Source: Nocardioides sp. BGMRC 2183 (GTDB lineage Bacteria; Actinomycetota; Actinomycetes; Propionibacteriales; Nocardioidaceae). Taken from it: a DNA stretch of 64,000 nucleotides. The notes beneath the pieces were generated by a model, which did not search any database, was not told the origin of the DNA, and saw only the letters and a list, made by a program, of their open reading frames with translations. Within the stretch, counting starts at the first letter, position 1; each line of letters opens with the position of its first letter. A program made the translations under genes and the position numbers. This document shows positions 1 through 7,788 of the stretch, one piece after another. The stretch is from NCBI GenBank assembly GCA_008123405.1, contig VSSA01000004.1:1-64000 (forward strand). Direction: 5' to 3'.

Positions 1-48
1 CGGACGGGGGTCCTGCTGGCGGGCCGGACGGGGGTCCTGCTGGCGGGC
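1..48. repeat. 24-bp tandem repeat, two copies, cut by window edge
   Basis: Two identical 24-bp units lie head to tail at 1-24 and 25-48 and may continue outside the window. They sit inside the minus-strand Pro-rich reading frame and encode the PAGPPSGP repeat. Because 24 is a multiple of three, copy-number change keeps the frame. Confidence 0.8.
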
Positions 49-178
49 CAGCCGGCCCGCCGGGCGGCTGGCCGGACGGCGGTCGCACGGTGGGCGCCGA
101 GGCGGGCGAGGGATCCGGGGTACCTGAGTTGGGCCAGCTGGGCCGAGAACCAGGCGGGGGCGGGTACGAGCCGGACAT
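1..178 (-). CDS. Partial Pro/Gly-rich protein N-terminus
   Basis: This is the first 59 codons of a gene that runs off the left edge. The visible part begins MSGSYPPPPGSRPSW and is almost wholly Pro, Gly, Ser and Ala, with a PAGPPSGP repeat at the edge. Such low-complexity N-termini often precede membrane domains (RDD, DUF4190 or kinase-like) in actinobacteria, but the diagnostic part is missing, so no function is assigned. It lies 70 bp downstream of the acyl-CoA dehydrogenase on the same strand and has its own candidate -10 box placed for a leaderless transcript, so it may be transcribed separately. Confidence 0.6.
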   Translation of the reverse strand, partial: MSGSYPPPPGSRPSWPNSGTPDPSPASAPTVRPPSGQPPGGPAGPPAGPPSGPPAGPPS

Positions 179-184
179 GACGGC

Positions 185-190
185 ATCGTA
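185..190 (-). promoter_or_regulatory. Candidate -10 box of a leaderless promoter
   Basis: TACGAT on the minus strand ends six bases before the ATG at 178. The same spacing appears at 9070-9075 before the gene at 9082. With transcription starting about seven bases past the -10 box, the mRNA would begin at the start codon. No convincing ribosome binding site is present. Confidence 0.5.
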
Positions 191-248
191 AGAGATGCCG
201 CGGGTGGACGGCGTGCCGCAGCGCCGCCCACCCACTCGCGGCTCCAGG

Positions 249-1400
249 TCAGAGACCCAACGACCTGCCGATGATCTCCTTCATGATCTCGGTGGTGCCG
301 CCGTAGATCGTCTGGATCCGGGCATCGGCGTACGCCTTGGAGATCGGGTACTCAGCCATGAAGCCGTAGCCGCCGTGCATCTGCAGCCCGGCGCTGGTCA
401 GCTTCTGCTGGAGTTCGGTGGTCCACCACTTGGCCATCGAGGCGAGCACCGGGTCGGCGTTGCCGGCGTTGAGCCGTTCGATGCAGTGGTTGACCAGGGT
501 GCGGGCGACGTACGCCTCGGTGGCCATCTCGGCCAGCACGAACCGGGTGTTCTGGAACTTCCCGATCGGCTTTCCGAACGCCTCGCGCGTCTTCACGTAC
601 TCCAGCGTGGTGTCGAGCACCGCCTCGATGCCGGCCACCGCCATGCCGGCGATCGAGATCCGCTCCTGGGGCAGGTTCTGCATCAGGTAGATGAAGCCCT
701 CGCCCTCCTCGCCGAGCAGGTTCTCCTTCGGGACCAACACGTCCTCGAAGGTGAGCTCCGCGGTGTCCTGCGCCTTGAGGCCCAGCTTGTCGAGGTTGCG
801 TCCCCGGCTGAAGCCCTCCATCCCGCGCTCCACGACCAGCAGGCTGATCCCCTTGTGGCCGGCGTCGGGGTCCGTCTTGGCGACCACGACGACCAGGTCG
901 GAGAGGATGCCGTTGGTGATGAAGGTCTTCGAACCGTTCAGGACGTAGTGGTCGCCCTTGTCGATCGCGGTGGTGCGGATGCCCTGCAGGTCCGAGCCGG
1001 CGCCCGGCTCGGTCATCGCGATCGCGGTGATCAGCTCGCCGGAGACCATGCCCGGCAGCCACCGCTTCTTCTGCTCGTCGTTGGTGAGGTTCACCAGGTA
1101 CGGCGCGACGACGTCGTTGTGCAGCGCGAAGCCGGGGCCGGTGATGCCCAGGCGGGCGCACTCCTCGGTGACGATGAGGTTGTAGCGGAAGTCCTTGACG
1201 CCGAGGCCGTCGTACTCCTCGGGCACTTCGAAGGCGAGCAGCCCGGCCTCGCCGGCCTTGGTCCACACCTCCCGGTCGACGACGCCGTCGGCCTCCCACT
1301 GCTCGGTGTGCGGGAGCGCCTCGCGCTCCAGGAAGGTGCGGACCGTCTGGCGGAAGTCTTCGTGCTCGGTCTCGTAGATCGAGTTGTGCTCGGTGATCAT
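249..1400 (-). CDS. Acyl-CoA dehydrogenase
   Basis: This 383-aa flavoprotein of the standard family length oxidises an acyl-CoA to the 2-enoyl-CoA and passes electrons to ETF. Visible family signatures are the FAD-binding MTEPGAGSDLQ segment near residue 130, FITNG after it, the KTREAFGKPI helix segment, and the C-terminal QMHGGYGF and IYGGTTEIMKEIIGR segments near the active site. The chosen ATG overlaps the TGA of the upstream LLM gene by one base (TGATG), so the two are translationally coupled. The substrate is unknown; coupling to a possibly F420-dependent oxidoreductase suggests a branched or otherwise unusual acyl chain, which is inference. Confidence 0.93.
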   Translation of the reverse strand: MITEHNSIYETEHEDFRQTVRTFLEREALPHTEQWEADGVVDREVWTKAGEAGLLAFEVPEEYDGLGVKDFRYNLIVTEECARLGITGPGFALHNDVVAPYLVNLTNDEQKKRWLPGMVSGELITAIAMTEPGAGSDLQGIRTTAIDKGDHYVLNGSKTFITNGILSDLVVVVAKTDPDAGHKGISLLVVERGMEGFSRGRNLDKLGLKAQDTAELTFEDVLVPKENLLGEEGEGFIYLMQNLPQERISIAGMAVAGIEAVLDTTLEYVKTREAFGKPIGKFQNTRFVLAEMATEAYVARTLVNHCIERLNAGNADPVLASMAKWWTTELQQKLTSAGLQMHGGYGFMAEYPISKAYADARIQTIYGGTTEIMKEIIGRSLGL

Positions 1401-2437
1401 CAGGCGACCCACTCCTTGATCTGGGCGATGGTGGCGGCGGGGTCGTCGCCAGCCGGGGTGACGGACAGGTTGGTGACGCCGGCCTCGCGGAACGCGGCGA
1501 TCCGTTCCTGGACGTACGACGCCGGGCCGACCAGGTTGCCGGCCTCCAGCCACTCGGTGGGAACCAGCGCCTCGGCCTCCTTCTTCTTCCCGGAGAGGTA
1601 GAGGTCCTGGATCTCCTTGGCCTCCTTCTCGAACCCGTACTCGCAGGCGAGCTGGTTGTAGAAGTTCTTGTCCCGGGCGCCCATGCCGCCGACATAGAGG
1701 GCGTAGGTGGGACGCATGAAGTCCAGCAGCGCCTTGGTCTGCGCGCCCTCGCCGATTGCGACCATGCCGCCGGCGCAGATCTCCAGCGGCGCGAGGTCGC
1801 CCGATCGCTTCGCCTTGCCGCGGGCCAGAGGCTCACCCCAGACGTCAGCGGCCTTCTCGGGGTAGAAGAGGAAGGGGAGCCAGCCGTCGGCGACCTCGGC
1901 GGTCATCGCGACGTTCTTGTCGCCGAGCGCGGCGACCCAGATCGGCAGGTCGGACCGCTCGGGCTTGTTGAGCAGCTTCAGCGGCTTGCCCAGGCCGAGC
2001 CCCTGCCCCTCGGGGAGGGGGAGTTGGATGGTCTTGCCCTGGAAGTCGAGGCGCTCGCCGCGCAGGCCCGCGCGCAGCACCTCGATCAGTTCGCGGGTAC
2101 GGGTCAGCGGCCGGTCGTAGGGCAGGCCGTGAAAGCCTTCGATCACCTGGGGGCCGGACGCGCCGAGGCCGAGCACCGCGCGGCCGTCGGAGACGTTGTC
2201 CAGGCCCGCGGCGGTCTGCAGCAGCGCGCCGGGAGTGCGCGAGTAGATGTTGAGGATGCCGGCGGCGATCTCCACGGTCTCGGTCTTCGCGGCCAGGTAG
2301 CCCATCAGGGTCGGGGCGTCGAAGCCATAGGGCTCGGCCACCCAGATCATGTCGAGGCCCGCCTTCTCCAGCGCGACCACCTGGTCGGCGGATTCGCGGG
2401 GGTTGCCGGCGTAGACCAGCGGCATGGACAGCTTCAT
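1400..2437 (-). CDS. LLM-class F420-dependent oxidoreductase
   Basis: This 345-aa protein is a luciferase-like TIM-barrel monooxygenase or dehydrogenase. The N-terminus (MKLSMPLVYAGN), the WVAEPYGFDAPTLMGYLA segment and LGLGASGPQVIEGFHG near residue 95 are typical of actinobacterial members that use F420 rather than FMN. It is the first gene of an operon with the acyl-CoA dehydrogenase. The F420H2-generating reductase NpdG is divergently encoded 224 bp away, which supports F420 as cofactor (inference). A perfect inverted repeat lies in the shared upstream region. The substrate cannot be read from the sequence. Confidence 0.88.
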   Translation of the reverse strand: MKLSMPLVYAGNPRESADQVVALEKAGLDMIWVAEPYGFDAPTLMGYLAAKTETVEIAAGILNIYSRTPGALLQTAAGLDNVSDGRAVLGLGASGPQVIEGFHGLPYDRPLTRTRELIEVLRAGLRGERLDFQGKTIQLPLPEGQGLGLGKPLKLLNKPERSDLPIWVAALGDKNVAMTAEVADGWLPFLFYPEKAADVWGEPLARGKAKRSGDLAPLEICAGGMVAIGEGAQTKALLDFMRPTYALYVGGMGARDKNFYNQLACEYGFEKEAKEIQDLYLSGKKKEAEALVPTEWLEAGNLVGPASYVQERIAAFREAGVTNLSVTPAGDDPAATIAQIKEWVA

Positions 2438-2503
2438 CGAGGTCCCTTCGGTTCGCGTCGATACGGGCCCCGCGCCCGGAGGTCGGAGGGGGCTGCGCCA
2501 ACT

Positions 2504-2522
2504 GTGACACCATTACTGTCAC
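2504..2522. promoter_or_regulatory. Candidate operator, GTGACA-N7-TGTCAC
   Basis: A perfect 6-bp inverted repeat with a 7-bp spacer lies between the divergent LLM oxidoreductase and npdG, 67 bp from the LLM start. Size and symmetry fit a TetR- or GntR-type dimer site. No regulator gene is adjacent, so the binding protein is unknown. Confidence 0.45.
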
Positions 2523-2661
2523 GATTGCAACGATGGTCGGCGAGTGCCCGGAGACTGGGAGGCCTGACCGAGGTGCGCGTCGGTCCGGCTAGGTTGCGGG
2601 GGGCGTCGACGCTGCACAGCGCGGCGACCGTTCGAGCGGTGAACCGAGATGTGAGGACGAG

Positions 2662-3333
2662 ATGACGAACTACCGCGTGGCCGTGATCGGCGGCACCGGA
2701 CCGCAGGGCAAGGGACTGGGCTACCGCTTCGCACAGGGTGGCCACGACGTCGTACTGGGTTCCCGGGCGGCGGAGAAGGCCGAGACCGTGGCGGCCGAGG
2801 TCCGCGAGCGCTTGGGTGAGGGGGCCGGAGCGGTGACCGGCGCGGCGAACGCCGACGCCGTCGCGGAGTGCGACGTGGTGCTGCTCGCCGTCCCCTACGA
2901 CGGCCACGACGAGCTGGTCGCCACCCTGCCGTTGGCCGGCAAGACCGTGATCAGCTGCGTCAACCCGCTGGCCTTCGACAAGCGCGGCGCGCATGGGCGC
3001 GTCGTCAACGGCGGCGAGGGTTCCGCGGCGGAGTCGGCCCAGGAGATCGCGCCCGAGGCAACCGTCGTCGGCGCCTTCCACAACGTCTCCGCGGTCGGCC
3101 TCTGGGGCACCGAGGAGTACTTGGACGAGGACGTCATCGTGGTCGGCGACGTGGTCGAGGCCAAGCAGGTCGCGATGGAGTTGGCCGCGTCGGTCACCGG
3201 CCGCGTCGGCATCGATGGCGGCAAGCTGCGGCTGGCCCGCCAGCTCGAACCCTTCACCGCCGTGCTGATCTCGATCAACCGCAAGTACAAGGTGCACTCC
3301 GGGCTCCGGATCACCGGGCTCGACGCTCACTGA
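2662..3333 (+). CDS. npdG: NADPH-dependent F420 reductase
   Basis: This 223-aa enzyme of the usual Fno/NpdG length transfers hydride between NADPH and coenzyme F420, supplying F420H2 to LLM-class and FDOR enzymes. The N-terminal Rossmann motif VIGGTGPQGKGLG, the LGSRAAEKAE segment that follows it, AVPYDGH near 77 and the C-terminal LEPFTAVLISINRKYK are visible. The start ATG follows GAGATGTGAGGACGAG, where GAGGACGAG supplies a weak ribosome site. It is divergent from the LLM oxidoreductase gene and ends at a strong hairpin shared with the convergent ybaK-like gene. Confidence 0.93.
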   Translation: MTNYRVAVIGGTGPQGKGLGYRFAQGGHDVVLGSRAAEKAETVAAEVRERLGEGAGAVTGAANADAVAECDVVLLAVPYDGHDELVATLPLAGKTVISCVNPLAFDKRGAHGRVVNGGEGSAAESAQEIAPEATVVGAFHNVSAVGLWGTEEYLDEDVIVVGDVVEAKQVAMELAASVTGRVGIDGGKLRLARQLEPFTAVLISINRKYKVHSGLRITGLDAH

Positions 3334-3429
3334 CCCGGCTCAAATGCACATGCGGAAAGCGCTGACCCGGCTCAAATGCTGACGTTTGAGCCGGGTCAGC
3401 TCGATTTTGATGGGCGTTTGAGCCGGGTC
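3332..3429. repeat. Four copies of a GACCCGGCTCAAA motif at a convergent junction
   Basis: The 13-14 bp motif occurs at 3332-3344 and 3364-3376 in one orientation and at 3384-3397 and 3416-3429 in the other. The inner pair forms the terminator hairpin. The same motif returns at the convergent junction 56902-56977. The repeats fill almost the whole gap between npdG and the deacylase gene. Confidence 0.85.
3361..3400. terminator. Bidirectional intrinsic terminator
   Basis: A perfect 16-bp stem (3361-3376 with 3385-3400) and an 8-base loop lie between convergent genes. On the plus strand a TTTT run follows five bases later. The symmetry suits termination from both sides. Confidence 0.8.
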
Positions 3430-3434
3430 GGCGA

Positions 3435-3983
3435 TCAGCCGGCGAGACCCTCGATGACCTCGACCCCGGGGAGCGTGGTGATCGCGGACCCCGGCAGCAG
3501 CAGCTTGGAGCGGCGCAGTCCCGAGCCGAGGACCGCGACGTCCATCGCGGGGACCCGGGCGTCGACCAGCAGTCGCCAGCCGGGCGGCAGTCCGACCGGG
3601 GTGATCCCGCCGTACTCCATGCCGGACTCGGCGACCGCGCGCTCGTGGCTCAGGAACGAGGGCTTGCGGACGTCGAGCAGCCGCTTCACCGTGCGATTCA
3701 CATCCGCCCGGGTGTCGGCCCGCACCACGCACGCGGCGATCCGCTCCTCACCCTCCCGCTTCCCGGCGACGACGACGCAGTTCGCGCCGGCCTCGAGCGG
3801 GATGTCGAACGTGGCGCTCATCGTCGCCGTGTCCGCCAGGTCCGGGTCGATCTCGACCACGGCCACCCGAGCGGCATCCGGCCAGGCGTTCAGTGCCCGA
3901 GCGACCGGTGCGGCGACCAGTTCGGGCCGCTCGATCGCGGGCAGCGAGGTCAGCCCGGGCAGGCGGGGCAGTCGGCTGGTCAT
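3435..3983 (-). CDS. YbaK/EbsC-family aminoacyl-tRNA deacylase
   Basis: This 182-aa single-domain protein of the YbaK/ProX fold hydrolyses mischarged aminoacyl-tRNA in trans. Family features are VVVAGKREGEERIAACVV near 70-87, the KRLLDVRKPSFLSHERA block that carries the conserved Lys and the phenylalanine-serine turn, and the GMEYGGITPVGLP segment with the conserved glycines. The length fits stand-alone members in actinobacteria. Which tRNA error it corrects (Cys-tRNAPro is commonest in the family) cannot be told. It stands alone, convergent with npdG. Confidence 0.85.
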   Translation of the reverse strand: MTSRLPRLPGLTSLPAIERPELVAAPVARALNAWPDAARVAVVEIDPDLADTATMSATFDIPLEAGANCVVVAGKREGEERIAACVVRADTRADVNRTVKRLLDVRKPSFLSHERAVAESGMEYGGITPVGLPPGWRLLVDARVPAMDVAVLGSGLRRSKLLLPGSAITTLPGVEVIEGLAG

Positions 3984-4019
3984 GCACCGATCGTGGCGCG
4001 GTCGCTCAAACCACCGGTC

Positions 4020-4283
4020 TCACACCACCGGTCGACGGCGCCGCCCGCGCAGCACGGTGGCGACCAGGCCGGCGGCACCGGCCGCCAACCAGGGGATCGG
4101 CAGCAGCCAGTGGGCGTCCACCGGGTCGACCGCATCGGAGACCAGCAGCGCCCAGACGACGGTGAGGCCGAGGAAGGCCACGCCCATCACCAGGTGGCCG
4201 ATGTTGACCGGGTGGAACCCGGAACGCTGCGTTGCGTCCTCGGGCGAGCTCTCCGGCTCGAGGTGCTCGTAGGGGTGGCTCAT
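4020..4283 (-). CDS. Small two-helix membrane protein
   Basis: This 87-aa protein has a hydrophilic N-terminus and two predicted membrane helices (about residues 27-48 and 59-78), followed by a basic tail (RGRRRR). The ATG overlaps the stop of the upstream PspC/LiaF-like gene by four bases (ATGA), so the pair is translationally coupled and it probably belongs to the same envelope-stress unit. No known family was recognised. Confidence 0.75.
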   Translation of the reverse strand: MSHPYEHLEPESSPEDATQRSGFHPVNIGHLVMGVAFLGLTVVWALLVSDAVDPVDAHWLLPIPWLAAGAAGLVATVLRGRRRRPVV

Positions 4284-5488
4284 CGGCTCGCTCCTGCCGT
4301 CTCGAACTCGATCTGGCCGAAGAGCATGTCGGTCTCCACGGTCAGCTCCGGCACGTCCTCGCCGCCGTCATGGCTGGCGGAGTCGGACCCGTCGCGGCGA
4401 TCGCCGAAGAGCCGGGTCTCGCCGCCCCCGTCGATCTCGGCGGTCACGGTCACGTCCAGTCCCTCCTCGGGGACCGTGACCAGCACGTGCCCCATCCGGA
4501 CGTCGATCTCGACAGTCCGGCCGTTCAGCTCGTCGAGGTCGGCGACCTCGGTGAGGTCGAGCTGCACCTCGCCCATCGACACGTGGTACCGATCATCGAC
4601 CTGCGCGGCCGTCTGCGGTGTGCTCTTGACCTGACCGGCGTCGATCGACCCCGTCAGCAGCGTCGCCGCGGCGGCGACAGCAGCGACCAACCCGACCGGG
4701 ATCAGGCCGCCGCCGCGTCCGTAGAAGGCGCCGATCAACAGCATCAGACCGCAGACCGCGACCACCGACGCCGGGTACGCCGACACCGGGATGTCCGCGC
4801 CGGCGAGCTGGGCGGTGCCGAGTGTGCCGAGCACCAGGGCGGCCAGCGCCGCCGCGAAGCCGAAGAGGATCGGGCCGCGCCGCCGCGGGTCGCGGGTCGG
4901 CTTGGGCGCCGGCCGGTAGGCGTCGTACTGGTGGGTGCTGCCGGGAGCGGCAGCGCTCGGGTCGGCAGCCGGGCCGCCGCCTGCGCCGGGCGGGGCGCCG
5001 TTCCGGATGCCCGGGTGCTGCCGGCGCTGGCTCATCACCACCACCACGATCACACCGATGATGGCCAGTGGCCACGGGAAGTCCCAGCCTCCGAAGGCGT
5101 CGCCGACGATCGCCAGAGCCGCGAGCGCGCCGGCGACGGTCAGCGCGACGGTGCGGCTGCGGTCGTCGAGGCGGATCATCGGTGGCGAGCCGTCGTCGCC
5201 GGGCAGCAGCAGCCATCCGGCGGCGTAGAGCAGGATGCCGCCGCCACCGAAGAAGACCAGGACCACCAACACCACTCGGACCAGGAGCGGGTCGACATCG
5301 AAATGCCGTGCGATGCCGGCGGCGACACCGGCGATCTTCTTGTCCCGGGTGCTGCGGCGCATCCGGCCCAGGTCGCGCATGTCGTCATGGCTGACCCGCG
5401 GGCCGGCGCCGCCGGGGGACCGGCCGGCGGAGTCGCTGTCGCCGTCGGGGCGCGCCGGGTCGTCCGGCGGTGGTGGTGCTGCGTTCAT
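4280..5488 (-). CDS. PspC-domain membrane protein with LiaF-like C-terminus
   Basis: This 402-aa membrane protein starts with a Pro-rich stretch, then a PspC domain (about 45-97, with GVAAGIARHF and LLYAAGWLLLPGD), then several membrane helices (about 110-130, 138-153, 207-228, 240-256, 262-280) and a beta-rich C-terminal region (295-400) of LiaF/DUF4097 character. Such proteins sense or modulate envelope stress with a partner histidine kinase. That partner, also PspC-bearing, is divergently encoded 145 bp away. The start was set at MNAAPPPP because upstream in-frame codons lack protein-like composition. The exact signal is unknown. Confidence 0.85.
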   Translation of the reverse strand: MNAAPPPPDDPARPDGDSDSAGRSPGGAGPRVSHDDMRDLGRMRRSTRDKKIAGVAAGIARHFDVDPLLVRVVLVVLVFFGGGGILLYAAGWLLLPGDDGSPPMIRLDDRSRTVALTVAGALAALAIVGDAFGGWDFPWPLAIIGVIVVVVMSQRRQHPGIRNGAPPGAGGGPAADPSAAAPGSTHQYDAYRPAPKPTRDPRRRGPILFGFAAALAALVLGTLGTAQLAGADIPVSAYPASVVAVCGLMLLIGAFYGRGGGLIPVGLVAAVAAAATLLTGSIDAGQVKSTPQTAAQVDDRYHVSMGEVQLDLTEVADLDELNGRTVEIDVRMGHVLVTVPEEGLDVTVTAEIDGGGETRLFGDRRDGSDSASHDGGEDVPELTVETDMLFGQIEFETAGASR

Positions 5489-5633
5489 GGGATCAGCCTG
5501 CCCCGCGCCGGGCCCGATCCACATCGGGGACGACCCTGATCTCGTCGGTCGGCTCCGCCGCGTGGACTCAGGGGTGGACCAGGGTTCAACCCCCTGCTCC
5601 CGGTGGCCCCGCTGTGTGACGATGGAACACATC

Positions 5634-7112
5634 ATGAGCACCGCCCCGTACGCCGCCGACTCCGCTGGAGCGGCGACGCAGAGCACGCCACCGGCGCCCC
5701 CGCCGCCTCCCGCTGCGGAGCAGGTACGACGCGCCCACCGCGACCTCGACGACCACGTCCTGGGTGGTGTCGCCTCCGGTCTGGCCGAACACCTGGGCGT
5801 ACCGGTGATGTGGCTGCGGATCGGCTTCGTGGTCGCTGCCGTCTTCGGCGGGGCCGGGATCGCGCTCTACGCCGCGCTCTGGCTGCTGTTGCCCGCCGGC
5901 ACCACCGGGTTCGAGCACGCCGAGCCCGGCGTGGAGTCGGCCACCCGCGGCGGTCGGCGGCCCAGCCGCAACCGCAACCGGCTCGGCGACGTCGGGCCGG
6001 TGCTGGCGCTGGCCGCGTTCGGACTCGGGATCGTCTTCGTGCTGCAGTCCCTCTTCGGCACGGGCGCGCTGCTGTGGCCGGTCCTCCTCGGGATCGCCGG
6101 CATCGCCCTGTTGTGGCGTCAGGCCGACGAGGCGCAGCGGGAGCGGTGGGTGGACACGGGAGGACGGGTCGACCCGGCCCGGATCGTGCTGGGCGAGGGC
6201 GGCTGGGCGTCGTACGCACGGATCGCGGTGGGGCTGGGCCTGATCATCTGTGCGGTGGTGCTGGTCTCGGTGCAGACCAGCTCGCTCTCGGTGGCCCGTG
6301 ACGTCACCATCGCGGTGCTGCTCGCGGTGATCGGTCTGGGCATCGTGGTCGGTCCGTGGGTCCACCGGTTGACCCGCGAGCTCTCCGACGAGCGTGCCGA
6401 GCGGGTGCGCACCCAGGAGCGCGCCGACGTGGCCGCGCACCTGCACGACTCGGTGCTGCAGACGCTGGCACTGATCCAGAAGCACCCGGCCGACGCCGCC
6501 CGACTGGCACGGGCTCAGGAACGCGATCTGCGGGCCTGGCTCTTCGCGGGCGAGTCGATGGACGACAGCACCGTCGCCAGTGCGTTGCGTGCGGCCGCCG
6601 CCGAGATCGAGGACGCCTACGGGGTGACCGTCGATGTGGTCGCCGTGGGCGACGCCGAGTTCGGTGACGACACCCGACCGATCGTGCAGGCCGCGCGCGA
6701 GGCGATGACCAATGCGGCCAAGCACGCCGGGTCGCCCCAGATCGACGTGTACGCCGAGCTCGCGGCCGACCGCGCCGACGTCTTCGTGCGCGACCGGGGC
6801 CGCGGGTTCGATCCCGACGACACCCCCGAGGACCGGTACGGCGTGCGACACAGCATCATCGACCGGATGGAGCGCCACGGTGGTCGCGCCGAGATCCGTT
6901 CGGCACCCGGTGAGGGCACCGAGGTCCGTCTGCACCTCGAGGTCGAGCTGCGCCCCGCGGACCAGCCCCAACCGACCGGCTCCCAGTCAACCGGCTCCCA
7001 GTCAACCGGCTCCCAGTCAACCGGCTCCCAGTCAACCGGCCCCCAGTCAACCGGCCCCCAGTCAACCGCGTCGGCGACGCCGACGTCGCAGGAGGAGAAC
7101 CCCGATGAGTGA
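5634..7112 (+). CDS. PspC-domain sensor histidine kinase (NarL-type partner)
   Basis: This 492-aa kinase has a Pro-rich start, a PspC domain (about 33-90), further helices near 119-138, 145-161, 195-213 and 222-242, then a HisKA_3-like phosphoacceptor region (HLHDSVLQ, probable His271) and an HATPase domain with REAMTNAAKHA (N box) and DRGRGFDPDD (G box). It autophosphorylates and passes phosphate to the regulator encoded next, whose start lies eight bases inside this gene. The C-terminus carries six TGSQS-type repeats followed by a low-complexity tail. An in-frame ATG four codons upstream (5622) is an alternative start. Confidence 0.92.
   Translation: MSTAPYAADSAGAATQSTPPAPPPPPAAEQVRRAHRDLDDHVLGGVASGLAEHLGVPVMWLRIGFVVAAVFGGAGIALYAALWLLLPAGTTGFEHAEPGVESATRGGRRPSRNRNRLGDVGPVLALAAFGLGIVFVLQSLFGTGALLWPVLLGIAGIALLWRQADEAQRERWVDTGGRVDPARIVLGEGGWASYARIAVGLGLIICAVVLVSVQTSSLSVARDVTIAVLLAVIGLGIVVGPWVHRLTRELSDERAERVRTQERADVAAHLHDSVLQTLALIQKHPADAARLARAQERDLRAWLFAGESMDDSTVASALRAAAAEIEDAYGVTVDVVAVGDAEFGDDTRPIVQAAREAMTNAAKHAGSPQIDVYAELAADRADVFVRDRGRGFDPDDTPEDRYGVRHSIIDRMERHGGRAEIRSAPGEGTEVRLHLEVELRPADQPQPTGSQSTGSQSTGSQSTGSQSTGPQSTGPQSTASATPTSQEENPDE
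6975..7064 (+). repeat. Six tandem 15-bp repeats in the kinase C-terminus
   Basis: Four identical units of ACCGGCTCCCAGTCA are followed by two units with one C-for-T change. Each encodes TGSQS or TGPQS. Near-identity at the DNA level suggests recent expansion or contraction by slippage; unit length keeps the frame. Confidence 0.95.
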
Positions 7113-7788
7113 TGCGAGGCGGACCGGTCCGGTGCGCGTGGTGGTCGTCGACGACCACGCGATGTTCCGGCGCGGCGTGAGCGCCGAGCTCGGCGCCACC
7201 GGCGCGGGCCGGGTGAGGATCGTCTCCGAGGCGGCCGACGTGGACGAGGCGGTGGCGGCGGTGGTCGCCGAGCGGCCGGACGTGGTGCTGCTCGACGTGC
7301 ACCTGCCCGGGGGCGGCGGGGTGGAGGTGATCCGCCGGACCGGCCGCGACGGCGTGCACGACACCCGCTTCCTGGCGCTCTCAGTCAGCGACGCCGCCGA
7401 GGACGTGATCGGCACCATCCGTGGCGGCGCCCGCGGCTACGTCACCAAGACCATCAGCGGCGAGGAGCTCGTCGACGCGATCATCCGGGTCGCCGACGGT
7501 GACGCGGTCTTCTCGCCGCGTCTGGCGGGCTTCGTCCTCGACGCCTTCGCCTCCGCCGGCATCTCCGCCGACCTGGCCAGCGTGGACGAGGACCTGGACC
7601 GCCTCACCGAGCGCGAACGCGAGGTGATGCGGCTGATCGCCCGCGGCTACTCCTACAAGGAGGTCGCCAAGGAGCTGTTCATCTCGATCAAGACGGTCGA
7701 GACCCATATGTCGTCGGTGCTGCGCAAGCTGCAGCTCTCCTCCCGCCACGAGCTCGCCCGCTGGGCCTCGGACCGCAAGCTGCTGTGA
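7105..7788 (+). CDS. NarL/FixJ-family response regulator
   Basis: This 227-aa regulator has a receiver domain with VVDDH (acidic pocket), the phosphoacceptor Asp in LLDVHLPGGG, and the conserved Lys in YVTKT. The C-terminal LuxR-type helix-turn-helix is LTEREREVMRLIARGYSYKE with VETHMSSVLRKL. It overlaps the kinase gene by eight bases behind a strong GGAGGAG site, so kinase and regulator are made together. Likely targets are envelope-stress genes, including the divergent PspC/LiaF-like operon, by analogy with LiaFSR-type systems. Confidence 0.95.
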   Translation: MSDARRTGPVRVVVVDDHAMFRRGVSAELGATGAGRVRIVSEAADVDEAVAAVVAERPDVVLLDVHLPGGGGVEVIRRTGRDGVHDTRFLALSVSDAAEDVIGTIRGGARGYVTKTISGEELVDAIIRVADGDAVFSPRLAGFVLDAFASAGISADLASVDEDLDRLTEREREVMRLIARGYSYKEVAKELFISIKTVETHMSSVLRKLQLSSRHELARWASDRKLL

